Part shown: positions 9,822 through 20,088 of the stretch, piece after piece
Layout: each line of letters begins with the position of its first letter
Numbering within the stretch: position 1 is the first letter of the stretch
Assembly: GCF_050003625.1 (NCBI RefSeq)
Contig: NC_134399.1
Span: forward strand, 154,932,473 to 154,996,472
Origin: Haematobia irritans
Lineage: Eukaryota > Arthropoda > Insecta > Diptera > Muscidae
Direction: 5' to 3'
DNA: 64,000 nucleotides
Position numbers and translations under genes: made by a program
The notes under the pieces: generated by a model
Databases searched by the model: none
Told to the model about the DNA's origin: nothing
The model's input: only the letters and a program-made list of their open reading frames with translations

Positions 9822-11211
9822 ACAAGTATATACAGCAGTAAGCTCGGCCGGGCCGAATCTTAAATACCCACCACCATGAACCAAATATTAGGGTTTCCTT
9901 TGAAATTTCAGGAGGGATTGAGGCTTGAGGACACTTCCCGAAGATAAATTTAAAGATTTCACCTATAAGGACTATATCAGATTCTGGATTTATAAAAACC
10001 ATTTTTGTTTGAGTTTTAGAGGAATCATTACCATCTCTTGTAAGTGTGCAAGAAAATTATAAAATAACGTCTTGATTTGAAATCTCAAATCTGTAGAAGT
10101 AAAATCTGGAAATTTTACATTGAGTTTCAAGCAATTTTCATGACCAGTGCGCCTTCTACACCCTCAAGAAGTGAAGTCGGTCTATATGGAGGCATTACCA
10201 AATGGACCGATAAAAACTTAATCCGATACACGTTTTTGTGAGCCTAAAATATCAGAATATTTACAATTTTAGGGTTTCTACAAACTCAAGGAGTTAAATC
10301 GGAAGATCGTTTTTATGGGGGCTATACTAAAATATGGACCGATACTCACCGTTTTCGGCACACCTCTTTATGGTCCTAAAGTACCTCTAGATTTCCAATT
10401 TCAGACAAATTGGATAAAAACTACGGTTTCTATAAGCCCAAGATCCCAAATCGGGAGGTCGTTTTATATGGGGACCATACCAAAACATGGACCGATACCC
10501 ACAATTTTTGGCACACGTATTTGTGGTCCTACAATACCTCTAGATTTCCAATTTCAGGTAAATTGAATAAAAACTGCGGTTTCTATAAGCCCAAGAAGTA
10601 AAATCGGGAGATCGGTCTATATGGGGGCGATACCAAAATATGGACCGATACTCACAATTTTTGGCACACGTATTTGTGGTCCTACAATACCTCTAGATTT
10701 CCAATTTCAGGTAAATTGAATAAAAACTGCGGTTTCTATAAGCCCAAGAAATAAAATCGGGAGATCGGTCTATATGTGAGCTATACCAAAACCTGGACCG
10801 ATACTCACCATTTTTGGCACACCTCTTTATGGTCATAAAATACCTCTAGATTTCAAATTTCAGGCAAATTGGATAAAAACCACGATTTCTATAAGGCCAA
10901 GACCCTAAATCGGGAGGTCGGTTTATATGGGGACTATATCAAAACCTGGACCGATATAGCCCATCTTCGAACTTGACCTGCCTGCAGACAAAGGACGAGT
11001 TTGTGCAAAATTTCAGCACGATTGCTTCATTATTGAAGACTGTAGCGTGATTACAACAGACAGACAGACGGACATCGTTATATCGTCTTAGAATTTCTCC
11101 CTGATCAAAAATATATATACTTTATATAGTCGGAAATCGATATTTCGATGTGTTACAAACGGAATGACAAACTTATTATACCCCCGTCACCATTCTATGG
11201 TGATGGGTATA
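9822..11211 (+). mobile_element. 153-bp-unit element, family G1, copy a
   Basis: Begins ACAAGTATATACAGC and ends near GATGGGTATA inside mariner B, so both ends are fixed by the mariner sequence on each side. A subterminal TACCCACCACCAT near the start is echoed in inverted form near the end (CACCATTCTATGGTGATGGGTA). The middle holds tandem units whose GATAC words fall at 10341, 10494, 10647 and 10800, exactly 153 bp apart. No transposase or replicase frame: non-autonomous. The multiple-of-three period makes open frames by chance. Confidence 0.85.
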
Positions 11212-11261
11212 AAAAATGTGTTTTTCTTTGTTACACCGGGGACTTATCAGCCAACCTGTTA

Positions 11262-12156
11262 TGTTATACGCCAAGTTATATCCCATTGATTGAAATTGCG
11301 AATAGTTCGTTACGCCACTTTGGAGATTTTTCTTAAGGAACGGGGATTAAATTTTTGAGTTGGTGGAATTGAATCAGTTCCGTAGCGTCTTAAAGGGTTG
11401 CAAAAAATAACATTGAGTAACAGGAGAATAATATTGAGTTTGCCAATTTAAACATCTACATCCGATCCAAGAAAACAAGCTGCCTCTACTGAATACATCC
11501 AAAGTGACGTGTCTGTTGGGTTCGCAGGACACGCAAATAGGTGTGAATTACCATACTTCGGTAATTTATCTTGAATTGCTGACTGCAGAAGTGCTAGATT
11601 GCAGCTGAAACAGCACTGGTATGATCTTTTTACGGAGCCACTTCTCGTTATCGCTGACATGTGGTCTTCAACCCATTACAATGCTGCACTGGTAGGAAGA
11701 TATTACCTTCCTACCAGTGCAGCATTCTGAACAATTTATTTCCTCATCACTATCTTCGCCGATCAGGCCATTAATTTAATATAGGTCTCATCCGAAATTG
11801 AACCGGACAGACTTGGCCCTTTCACAGGAAGCCCTCCTGGAAGTGGGGTGGTTTGCCTTCCTGAGAACGTCGAGGTGGTGCCTCACCGGAAGCATTTTGG
11901 AATCATGAATCATCCTTGCCGACCATTCGACTCCTTATCGTTCCTCCATGTGCTACCAGACAATGCCTTCAGGGTGTTGTTTCTACTCTACTGAAACAGG
12001 ATGTCAAATGTCCCGACAAGAACCTTGGGGTTCTTGCACATGGGAATGATTCGGTCACGTATTTGGATATCGAGCTCCAAATTCGCCTGATAGTACTTTC
12101 CTCCACATTAGAGATTTTTCTTCAGGAACGTGGATTACATTTTTGAGTTGGAGACT
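11262..12156 (-). pseudogene. Jockey-type RT C-terminal end, unit 5
   Basis: Another copy of the Jockey-type fragment. On the minus strand, near 11448-11545, it reads HLFACPANPTDTSLWMYS then AACFLG, the typical C-terminal end of Jockey-clade RTs (HLFxCPxNPT..LW..P.E.A.FLG), which supports the assignment of all units in the window. Upstream it matches units 1-4 (GAAGCATTTTGGAATCATGAA and others). Stops and frameshifts throughout. Confidence 0.72.
11680..11726. repeat. perfect hairpin in the Jockey fragment
   Basis: Arms 11680-11699 and 11707-11726 are perfect complements over 20 bp (AATGCTGCACTGGTAGGAAG) around a 7-bp spacer. The other units have only the left arm, so the right arm arose here as an inverted duplication. 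Confidence 0.9.
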
Positions 12157-12168
12157 TAGGGATGCAGT

Positions 12169-12525
12169 GCCACCGATTGTGAGCCACCGTGGTGCTATGG
12201 TTAGCATGCCCGCATTGCATACACAAGGTCGTGGGTTCAATTCCTGCTACGACCGAACACCAAAAAGTTTTTCAGCGGGGGATTATCCCACCTCAGTAAT
12301 GCTGGTGACATTTCTGATGGTTTCAAAGCTTCTCTAAGTGGTTTCACTGGAATGTGGAACGCCGTTCGGACTCGGCTATAAAAAGGAGGTCCCTTGTCAT
12401 TGAGCTTAACATGGAATCGGGCAGCACTCAGTGATAAGAGAGAAGTTCACCACTGTGGTATCACAATGGACTGAATAATCTAAGTGAGCCTGATACATCG
12501 GGCTGCCACATAACCTAACCTAACC
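12169..12525 (+). mobile_element. tRNA-derived SINE, copy 3, with 12-bp target duplication
   Basis: Complete head, body and CCTAACCTAACC tail. The target duplication TAGGGATGCAGT occurs at 12157-12168 and again at 12526-12537. The B box reads GGGTTCAATTCC (one change from the family). Insertion is within or at the edge of the Jockey fragment. Confidence 0.92.
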
Positions 12526-12537
12526 TAGGGATGCAGT

Positions 12538-12904
12538 ACAGTGCAATTCTGAAAAGGCCCATTCGTCTTTTCCGATAGTCTATTGAATTTATTTAATCTT
12601 CAAATGAAAAATATATTATTGGAGTAGGCCGACGGATATTTAATATATAACATTTTGACTATAACGGTATTGTTTCGGAGTCCAAGCGCAAATTTACAAA
12701 TTATTTTGCTTGGCTAAGACATTTAAAGTTTCTTTATATCCATAGTCATTCGAATGGCGATTAGGGCAAGTGATAGTTGATGACCTTTAGCCTGGTTCGC
12801 TGTTCAGAAATGTCATATTGAATGTGAATGTGATCATTAAATGAAGCTAAAAATGTATTGGGGATATTTAATTTAAACGGGAGGTTTTTGGAAACGAAAG
12901 CATC
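12538..12904. other. unassigned noncoding DNA
   Basis: No element ends, repeats or coding motifs recognised. Confidence 0.35.
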
Positions 12905-13052
12905 TCAATTTGGGGACTAGATAAAAAAAATACTGCCAATGCTGGTTGTGATTTCAATGTGTAAGGCACAGACGATCCGGGACAGCTGAAAAATTTTCAG
13001 ATGCCGAATTGGAGGCAATACTCGATGAAAAGTCATATCAAATGCAAAAAGA
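12905..13052 (+). pseudogene. fragment of the second mariner family
   Basis: Translation in broken frames gives the mariner segments DDPGQLKNF and ILDEKSYQMQKE, comparable to DEDSCQTQEEL in the N-terminal domain. It is the same family as 8280-8525 and is cut at its right edge by a 153-bp-unit element. Confidence 0.55.
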
Positions 13053-14606
13053 ACAAGTATATACGGCCTTATGTGCGGCCAGGCCGAATCTGATGTACCC
13101 TCCACCATGGATTGCGTAGAAACTTCTACGAAAGACTGTCAACCACAATCGAATTACTTGGGTTGTGGTAATACTTAACATCGTCTTCTAAATTGTAACT
13201 TAGTCCATACGTGGTATATATTGGACACAAAAGGTATATATAAGTGAGTCTACAAATAATTACGAACCGATATGGACTTTTGCACGTTAATTAACTAAAG
13301 AGCCAGAATTGAAATATGGGTGTCGCTTTACATGGGAGCTATATACAGTTATGAACGAATATGGACCAATTTTTGTGTCACTGAACATCGATTTATCTGA
13401 GGCCTATTTTGGCATGGTTGTTAAAACCCATATACCGGGTACCAAGTTTCAACCGGATTGGATGAATATTGCTTCTCCAAAGCTGAGGTTAGGTTAGGTT
13501 AAAGTGGCAGTCCGATTAAGATTCAGGCTCACTTAGACTATTCAGTCCATTGTGATACCACATTAACTAAAAGTACCTATTACATATGGGCACTTCCAGT
13601 TTTAACCGCAGAACCTTCTCGATTATTTTTCTTCGCTGAACCAACCAGATTGTTCCAAGAACATTAGCAGACTGCTTAAGTTAACATTTTCCAGATCCGC
13701 CAGTAATCTGAAGCTATATACTCCTAAAAGTAAAGGTTTCGCAGTTCAAATCTGGGGATCGGTTTATATAGAGGATGTAATATATGCATGTATATGAGCA
13801 AAATACAAAATTTCAACTGAATCGGATGAATTTTTCTCCCCCAAGAGGCTCCGGCGGTCAAATCTCGTGATCGGTTTATATGGGGACTATATATCATTAT
13901 GGACCGATATGGAGCAATTTTTGATTGGGCCCTATACTAACACTATGTACCAAATTTCAGCTGGATCGAATGAAATTTGCTTATCTTAGAGGCACCTCAA
14001 GCTAAATCTGGGGATCGGTTTATATGGGGGGCTATATATAATTATAGACCGATGTCGACCAATTTTTTATGGTTGTTAGAGACCATATACTAACACTATG
14101 TACCAAATTTCAGCTGGATCTGATGAAACTTGCTTCTCTTAGATGCTCCACAAGTCAAATCGGGGAATAGGTTTATATGGGGGCTATATATAATTATGAA
14201 CCGATATGGACCAAATTTTGTGTGGTTGTTAGATACTAACACCATGTACCAAATTTCACCCAGATCGGATGAAATATGCTACTATTAGAGGCTCCCCTAG
14301 CCAAATCTGGGGGTCCGTTTATATGGGGGCTATACGTAAAAGTGGACCGATATGGCCCATTTGCAATATCATCCGACCTACATCAATAACAACTACTTGT
14401 TCCAAGTTTCAAGTCGATAGCTTGTTTCGTTCGGAAGTTATCGTGATTTCAACAGACCGACGGACGGACGGACATGCTCAGATCGACTCAGAATTTCACC
14501 ACGACCCAGAATATGTATACTTTATGGGGTCTTAGAGCAATATTTCGATGTGTTACAAACGGAATGACAAAGTTAATATACCCCCATCCTATGGTGGAGG
14601 GTATTA
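13053..14606 (+). mobile_element. 153-bp-unit element, family G2, copy a
   Basis: Begins ACAAGTATATACGGCC, has the subterminal TACCCTCCACCAT near 13098-13110, and ends CCTATGGTGGAGGGTATTA. The inside is a ladder of diverged units carrying GATCGGTTTATATGG, GGACCGATATGG and AAATTTCAGCTGG words. A SINE tail fragment lies inside (13483-13566). No protein domain. Confidence 0.8.
13483..13566 (-). mobile_element. SINE 3'-end fragment (copy 4)
   Basis: TTAGGTTAGGTTA followed by GGCTCACTTAGACTATTCAG and CCATTGTGATACCACATT match the complement of the last ~80 bp of the SINE. It is severely 5'-truncated and nested in the G2 element. Confidence 0.8.
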
Positions 14607-14871
14607 TAAACACACTCAAAAAAACGAAATTTATTCTCCCAAATAATTTTTAGACAAAACAATCATTGTCTACCATTTGCTTTTTGCTGTAAGGAATTTT
14701 GTTTGCAAGAAAAGCATAGGGTTTTTGTGATGAACGTAGACTCTTTTAAAGTCCTTATTAAATTGCTTTCACAATGAATTTTTGAATTTTCTGGCTACTT
14801 GCGTCTCTCTTCACCTGGTTTACTCACTTCCAAGTGGTTTACTTAGCTCTCTAACGAACCTTGGACCATAG

Positions 14872-15191
14872 TTAGGTTAGGTTAAGTTAGCTTAGGTTAG
14901 GTATAGTGGCACTCCAATGTTTCATGCTCATTTAGACTATTCAGTCCATTGTGATATCAAAGTGGTGTTTGGCTCAATGACAAGGTATCTTATTTTTTAG
15001 CTGAGTTAGAACGGCGTTCCACATTGCAGTGAAACCACTTGGAGAAGCTTTGAAACACTCAGAAATGTCACCAGCATTACTGAGAGGGAATAATCCCCCG
15101 CTGAAAAAATTTCTTGGTGTTTGGTCGAAACGAATTGAATCTTGCACGCACGGCGGTCATGCTCACTATTGCACCAGGGAGGCTCCCAATC
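14872..15191 (-). mobile_element. tRNA-derived SINE, copy 5, with 9-bp target duplication
   Basis: Complement of the SINE, from a long irregular TTAGG-type tail through the body to a decayed tRNA-like head ending GGAGGCTCCCAAT. The target duplication GGACCATAG is at 14863-14871 and 15192-15200. More diverged than copies 6 and 7, so older. Confidence 0.88.
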
Positions 15192-15200
15192 GGACCATAG

Positions 15201-16460
15201 AGTTTGTAAGCAAACCAACAGCCCAATGAGCCATGTAGGTGTTATTAACAACAACATACAATTATCTCTACGTGTATGGTCATCAATGTACAAGCAATGA
15301 GTACAGTCAAGTAGTTCTATTTATAGACCGCATGATTGTGTGCACACAAGCCGATGTAAAGGAACTTTATTTCAAGAAAACAAACTCGATCCTTTTCTTA
15401 CTAATAATGTGACAAATATAACTTTTGGAAATGGAATTAATGTAGAAAATGGCTGCTGAACAAAATAAACACTGATTTTGGAAAAACAATTATTTTTGTG
15501 ATAAGGGTCTCAACTTTACTAAGAAATTAAAATCCTGTAACCAAAGAAGAACGTTTGCGAAACCCGTTTTCCAAACGTTGTTTTCCTCTTTGCATACATA
15601 TCTCACTATTCCTTGCCCACCGCAGTATACTATTGAAATCCTGTAATCCAGACTTTATTTAAATACCAGATATTTAAATAACGATTACTGTTGCTTAAGA
15701 CAATGGTCTTTGCAAATAAGCAACAAGCCAACACCTTTGTACACTCATGCTCACACCCTGCATGTATATGAGTAAAAGAAGGCTAAAAGCTGGTGTTGTA
15801 ACATTTGCGGTTTTGAATAATGTTCAACAATTTACTCTTAATGGACCAGAGGTCTAGGTAAACACACCAGAAACATGTAGAACCAATTCATCTACGTTTC
15901 CCCCTTTTTGTGAAGTTCCAACCAGCACATCAACAACCATAAAGCAAAAATCTTTGCGTATACTCCACACACAGCAATAACAACAACAACAACTGTGAAC
16001 TGTGAAGGATTAAGTGACCCGCATGTTCTGTTAAATGAAGCGTTGCTAAACACAATCCTTGAAGGATCATCCACCAACACACAAACAAAAATGTAAAACA
16101 TCTATGAAATGCGAAAAGCATTCTCATGTGAAGAGTCAGACATCATCACTGTGATGCTAAAGCACATCTGCCAATTGGATGCGGCCGGGAACAGTGGCAA
16201 GGATTTTATTTTCTATTTTTTTTTTTGTGAAACTTATTTTTAATTATTTTACCTTATGATTATAGTTTTATGATTTATTAAGAGCTATAGGAAATTAAAA
16301 ACCACATAAAATTCAGAAAAATGCACAAACACTTTATTTGAGTCGATAGTACGGTTCATATAATTTAATGTTTGGAGATTACTGCATACAAATGTTGGCG
16401 GCCACTTCGTCTCTAATGGTCCTTCCGCTGAGGACAATTTTAGGAAAATTTTGACATAGT
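15201..16460. other. unique noncoding DNA
   Basis: No coding motif, inverted end or tandem unit recognised. The short CAACAACAACAAC run at about 15977-15990 is the only simple repeat. Short minus-strand frames at 15892-16127 overlap it and are not supported. Confidence 0.4.
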
Positions 16461-16482
16461 CTTCCAAAGTTTCAGATTTCAA

Positions 16483-17015
16483 AAAAAATTTCCCTACAAT
16501 TTCCCCTACAATATTTTTCGTTAAGTTTAATCAAAATTTTGCAAAAACAAAAATGTGATTTATTATGTGCTTTATTATCTTAAAACCTATGAAAAATGCA
16601 ACGTATATTACGTAAAACTAAATTTGTATTATCACCACGGTTGCCACCAGGAGTTTTGACACAATTTTCTATAGCAAAAAAATTTTGAGAAAATTTTATA
16701 TTTCTAAAATTTTGAAAAAAATTTCTATAGAAATAAAATTTCACAAAGTTTTCTACAGAAATGTTTGTTTGGTAGATTTGTGGTAAGATTTTCTTCAAAT
16801 TTCTGTAGATTTTTTTTTTTTTGGCACGAGTGGTAACCGTTGTTAATATATATGAGCCTTGCCGGCTCCTAATTCCCTCATCTGGAGCCACCAAAATGTA
16901 AAAATTATTAAAAATTGTGTTGAGTGAAAATGTCCCTACATTGTGGTCCAACGTGCCTACAAGACGCAAAATATTAGAAAAAACCTACTTGTAGGGAATT
17001 CCCCCTACTTCTGAG
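16483..17015 (-). mobile_element. GTAGGG-bordered repeat element Q, copy 1
   Basis: Reverse complement of the sequence at about 21270-21935. Shared words include TCCCTACAA.TT near one end, AACGTATATTACG..A..TAAATTTGTATTA in the middle, GAGCC.CCAAAATGTAAAAAT, and ..AGGGAATTCCCCCTACTTCT at the other end. Both copies carry a short 29-bp-repeat stretch flanked by GGTTGCCAC-like ends. No coding sequence. Mechanism unknown. Confidence 0.65.
16630..16850. repeat. short 29-bp-repeat stretch with GGTTGCCAC ends
   Basis: Bounded by CCACGGTTGCCACC and GGCACGAGTGGTAACCG, with a few copies of the AATTTCTATAGAAATAAAAT repeat between. It lies within element Q at the same relative position in both Q copies. 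Confidence 0.65.
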
Positions 17016-17334
17016 AACACTGACATACACAGTACTTGGCTGGATGTGCGCTCTAACGTGTTTTTCCGTCGTAGCCTTCTTTTATTCTTTAACGAATTCA
17101 TAATTTGTTACCAGTCCCTGTTACCATAATTGGGAACAAGCCTAATTACTTCTTCACCGATATGGAACCAATTTTTACATGATAATTAGAGAACCTAAGT
17201 TCAATTTATTGTATATATTGCTAAATATGCTAGATCGACTCAGAAGTTTATCCTGGGAGAAGGTTGGGGATACAAAAAGTCAAGTTATACCACAAAACAA
17301 AGTACAAAAATTAATTAAAACTTAGGAAAAACTA
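17016..17334. other. unassigned DNA with a faint G2-type remnant
   Basis: CACCGATATGGAACCAATTTTTACATG near 17156 and CTAGATCGACTCAGAA near 17230 resemble parts of the G2 units, but the match is weak. Nothing else seen. Confidence 0.35.
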
Positions 17335-17532
17335 GTATATACGGCCGTAAGTTCGGCCAGGCCGAATGTTATATACCCTCCACCATGAATTGCGTAGAAA
17401 CTTCTATTACAGACTGTCATCCATAATGGAATTACTTGGGTTGCGGTAACACTTGCCGATGGCAAGGTATCCTAAAACTTAAACACCTACTTCTAATTTG
17501 TTTAAGTTTGTCTATACGGGGTATATATTTAA

Positions 17533-19110
17533 ACAAGTATATACAGCACTAAGTTCGGCCGAGCCGAATCTTAAATACCCACCACCATGAACCAAATATT
17601 AGGGTTTCCTTTGACATTTCAGGAGGGCTTGAGGACTTGAGGACACTTCCCGAAGATAAATTTAAAGATTTCACCTATAAGGACTATATCAGATTCTGGA
17701 TTTATAAGAACCATTTTTTTTTGAGTTTTAGAGGAATCATTAACATCTCTTGTAAGTGTGTAAGAAAATTATAAAATAACGTTTTGATTTGAAATCTTAA
17801 ATCTGTAGAAGTAAAATCTGGAAATTTTACATTGAGTTTCAAGCAATTTTCATGATCAGTGCGCCTTCTACACCCTCAAGAAGTGAAGTCGGTCTATATG
17901 GAGGCATTACCAAATGGACCGATAAAAACTTAAACCGATACACGTTTTTGTGAGCCTAAAATACCAGAATATTTACAATTTCAGACAAATCAGATGAAAA
18001 CTACGGTTTCTAGAAACCCAAGGATTTAAATCGGGAGATCGTTTTTATGGGGGCTATACTAAAATATGGACGGATACTCACCGTTTTCGGCACACCTCTT
18101 TATGACCCGAAAATACCTCTAGATTTCCAATTTCAGGCAAATAAGATAAAAACTTCGGATTCTAGAAGCCCAAGAAGTAAAATCGGGAAAGCGGTCCATA
18201 TGGGGGCTATACCAAAATATGGAGCGATACTCACCATTTGTGGCATACCTCTTTATGGTCCTAAAATACCTCTAGATTTCCAATTTCAGACAAATTGGAT
18301 AAAAACTACGGTTTCTATAAGCCCAAGACCCCAAATCGGGAGGTCGTTTTATATGAGGACCATACCAAAACATGGACCGATACTCGGTCCATATGGGGGC
18401 TATACCAAGATATGGAGCGATACTCACCATTTTTGGCACAACTCTTTATGGTCCTAAAATACCTCTAGATTTCCAATTTCAGACAAATTGGATAAAAACT
18501 ACGGTTTCTATAAGCCCAAGACCCCAAATCGGGAGGTCGTTTTATATGAGGACCATACCAAAACATGGACCGATACTCACAATTTTTGGCACACGTATTT
18601 GTGGTCCTACAATACCTCTAGGTTTCCAATTTCAGGTAAATTGAATAAAAACTGCGGTTTCTATAAGCCCAAGAAGTAAAATCGGGAGATCGGTCTATAT
18701 GGGGCCTATACCAAAATATGGACCGATACTCACCATTTTCGGCACACCTCTTTATGGTCCTAAAATACCTCAAGATTTCCAATTTCAGACAAATTGGATA
18801 AAAACTACGATTTCTATAAGCCCAAGACCCCAAATCGGGAGGTCGGTTTATATGGGGACTATATCAAAACCTGGACCGATATAGCCCATCTTCGAACTTG
18901 ACCTGCCTGCAGACAAAAGACGAGTTTGTGCAAAATTTCAGCACGACTGCTTCACTATTGAAGATTGTGGCGTGATTACAACAGACAGACAGACGGACAT
19001 CGTTATATTGTCTTAGAATTTCTCCCTGATCAAGAATATATATACCTTATATAGTCGGAAATCGATATTTCCATGTGTTACAAACGGAATGACAAACTTA
19101 TGGGTATAAA
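17533..19110 (+). mobile_element. 153-bp-unit element, family G1, copy b
   Basis: ACAAGTATATACAGCAC at the left end, TATGGGTATAA at the right. GATAC words lie at 18073, 18226, 18379, 18572 and 18725: steps of 153, 153, 193 and 153, where the 193 contains one extra 40-bp partial unit (18379-18419). About 90% similar to copy a by eye. Non-autonomous. Confidence 0.85.
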
Positions 19111-19139
19111 AAATGCCGATTAAATACGACTATAATTCA

Positions 19140-19350
19140 GTTTGACAACATTTTCTATAGAAATAAAATTTTTGCAAAATTTTCTATAGAAATAAATCTT
19201 TGACAAAATTTTCTATAGAAATAAAATTTTGCCAAATTTTGTATAGAAATAAAATGTGGACAAAATTTTCTAAAGAAAAAAAAAAAATTGACAAAATTTT
19301 TTATGGAAATAAAATTTTGACAAAAATTTCTATAGAAATAAAATGTTGTT
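19140..19350 (-). repeat. short 29-bp-repeat array
   Basis: Seven or so copies of TCTATAGAAATAAAATTTT-type units (complementary orientation to the terminal array), followed by TTAGATTATTTTTGGCA as at other array edges. Confidence 0.85.
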
Positions 19351-20088
19351 AGATTATTTTTGGCAATATGGACCAATTTTTGTGTGATTGTGGGTCGGCT
19401 ATATATAATTACCGAACGATATGGTCCAATTTTGGCATGGTTGTTAAAGGCCATATACTAGCGTAATGTAGCAAATTTCAACTCAATCGGATGAATTTTG
19501 CTTCTCCAAGAGGTCCCGGAGGTCAAATTTGGGGAACGGATGAAATTTGCTTCTCTAAGAGGCTCCGCAAGTCAAATCTGGAGGTCGGTTTATATGGGGG
19601 CTATACGTAAAAGTGGACCGATATGGCCCATTTGCAATACCATCCTACCTACATCAATAACAACTACTTGTGCCAAGTTTCAAGTCGATAGCTTGTTTCG
19701 TTCGGAAGTTAGCGTGATTTCAACAAACGAACGGACGGACATGTTTGGATTGACTCAGAATTTCACCACGACCCAGAATATATATACTTTATGGGGTCTT
19801 AGAACAATATTTCGATGTGTTACAAACAGAATGACAAAGTTAATATACCCCCATCCTATCGTGAAGGGTATAAGAACTTTAAACCAAAGACTCAAAATGC
19901 TCAAAACGGTTTTTTATATTCAAAGAACTTTTATCTTTAATGTGAGGACTCAATGTATAAAATTAAAAATTTTTTCTTAAAATACAAAATTTTTTTTCTT
20001 TACTTAAGAGAAATCAGGCTTAAAAGGAATGTGACGTTAACGAAAGAACGCCAATTTCCATAATGTGTGTCCTATTTGTTTTTTTTTT

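Larger units (their letters stand above)
8526..11259 (+). mobile_element. irritans-subfamily mariner, copy B, carrying an inserted 153-bp-unit element
   Basis: Both ends are present: ACAGGTTGGCTGATAAGTCC at 8526 and the complement ending at 11259, flanked by TA at 8524-8525 and 11260-11261. The mariner itself occupies 8526-9821 and 11212-11259 (about 1.34 kb, including a 103-bp duplication). A repeat element sits in the A-run just after the transposase stop codon. Confidence 0.95.
17335..19868 (+). mobile_element. 153-bp-unit element, family G2, copy b, carrying a nested G1 element
   Basis: Starts with GTATATACGGCCGTAAGTTC and TACCCTCCACCATG (17335-17532), is interrupted by a G1 element (17533-19110) and a short 29-bp-repeat stretch (about 19140-19350), and resumes with GGACCAATTTTTGTG to finish CCTATCGTGAAGGGTATAAG near 19868. 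Nesting shows G1 was still inserting after this G2 copy had settled. Confidence 0.75.

Noticed and set aside
11040..11160. Words such as ACAGACAGACAGACGGACA as an independent microsatellite locus
   Set aside because: Part of the conserved 3' region of every G1/G2 element (also in G2 as the ACGGACGGACGG version).
18047..18884. Frames with repeated YGPKIPLDFQFQTNWIK-type sequence (also 10315-10601, 32226-32941, 47745-48848)
   Set aside because: The 153-bp unit is a multiple of three, so any open unit stays open in tandem. Different copies are open in different frames and on either strand, and starts are not shared.
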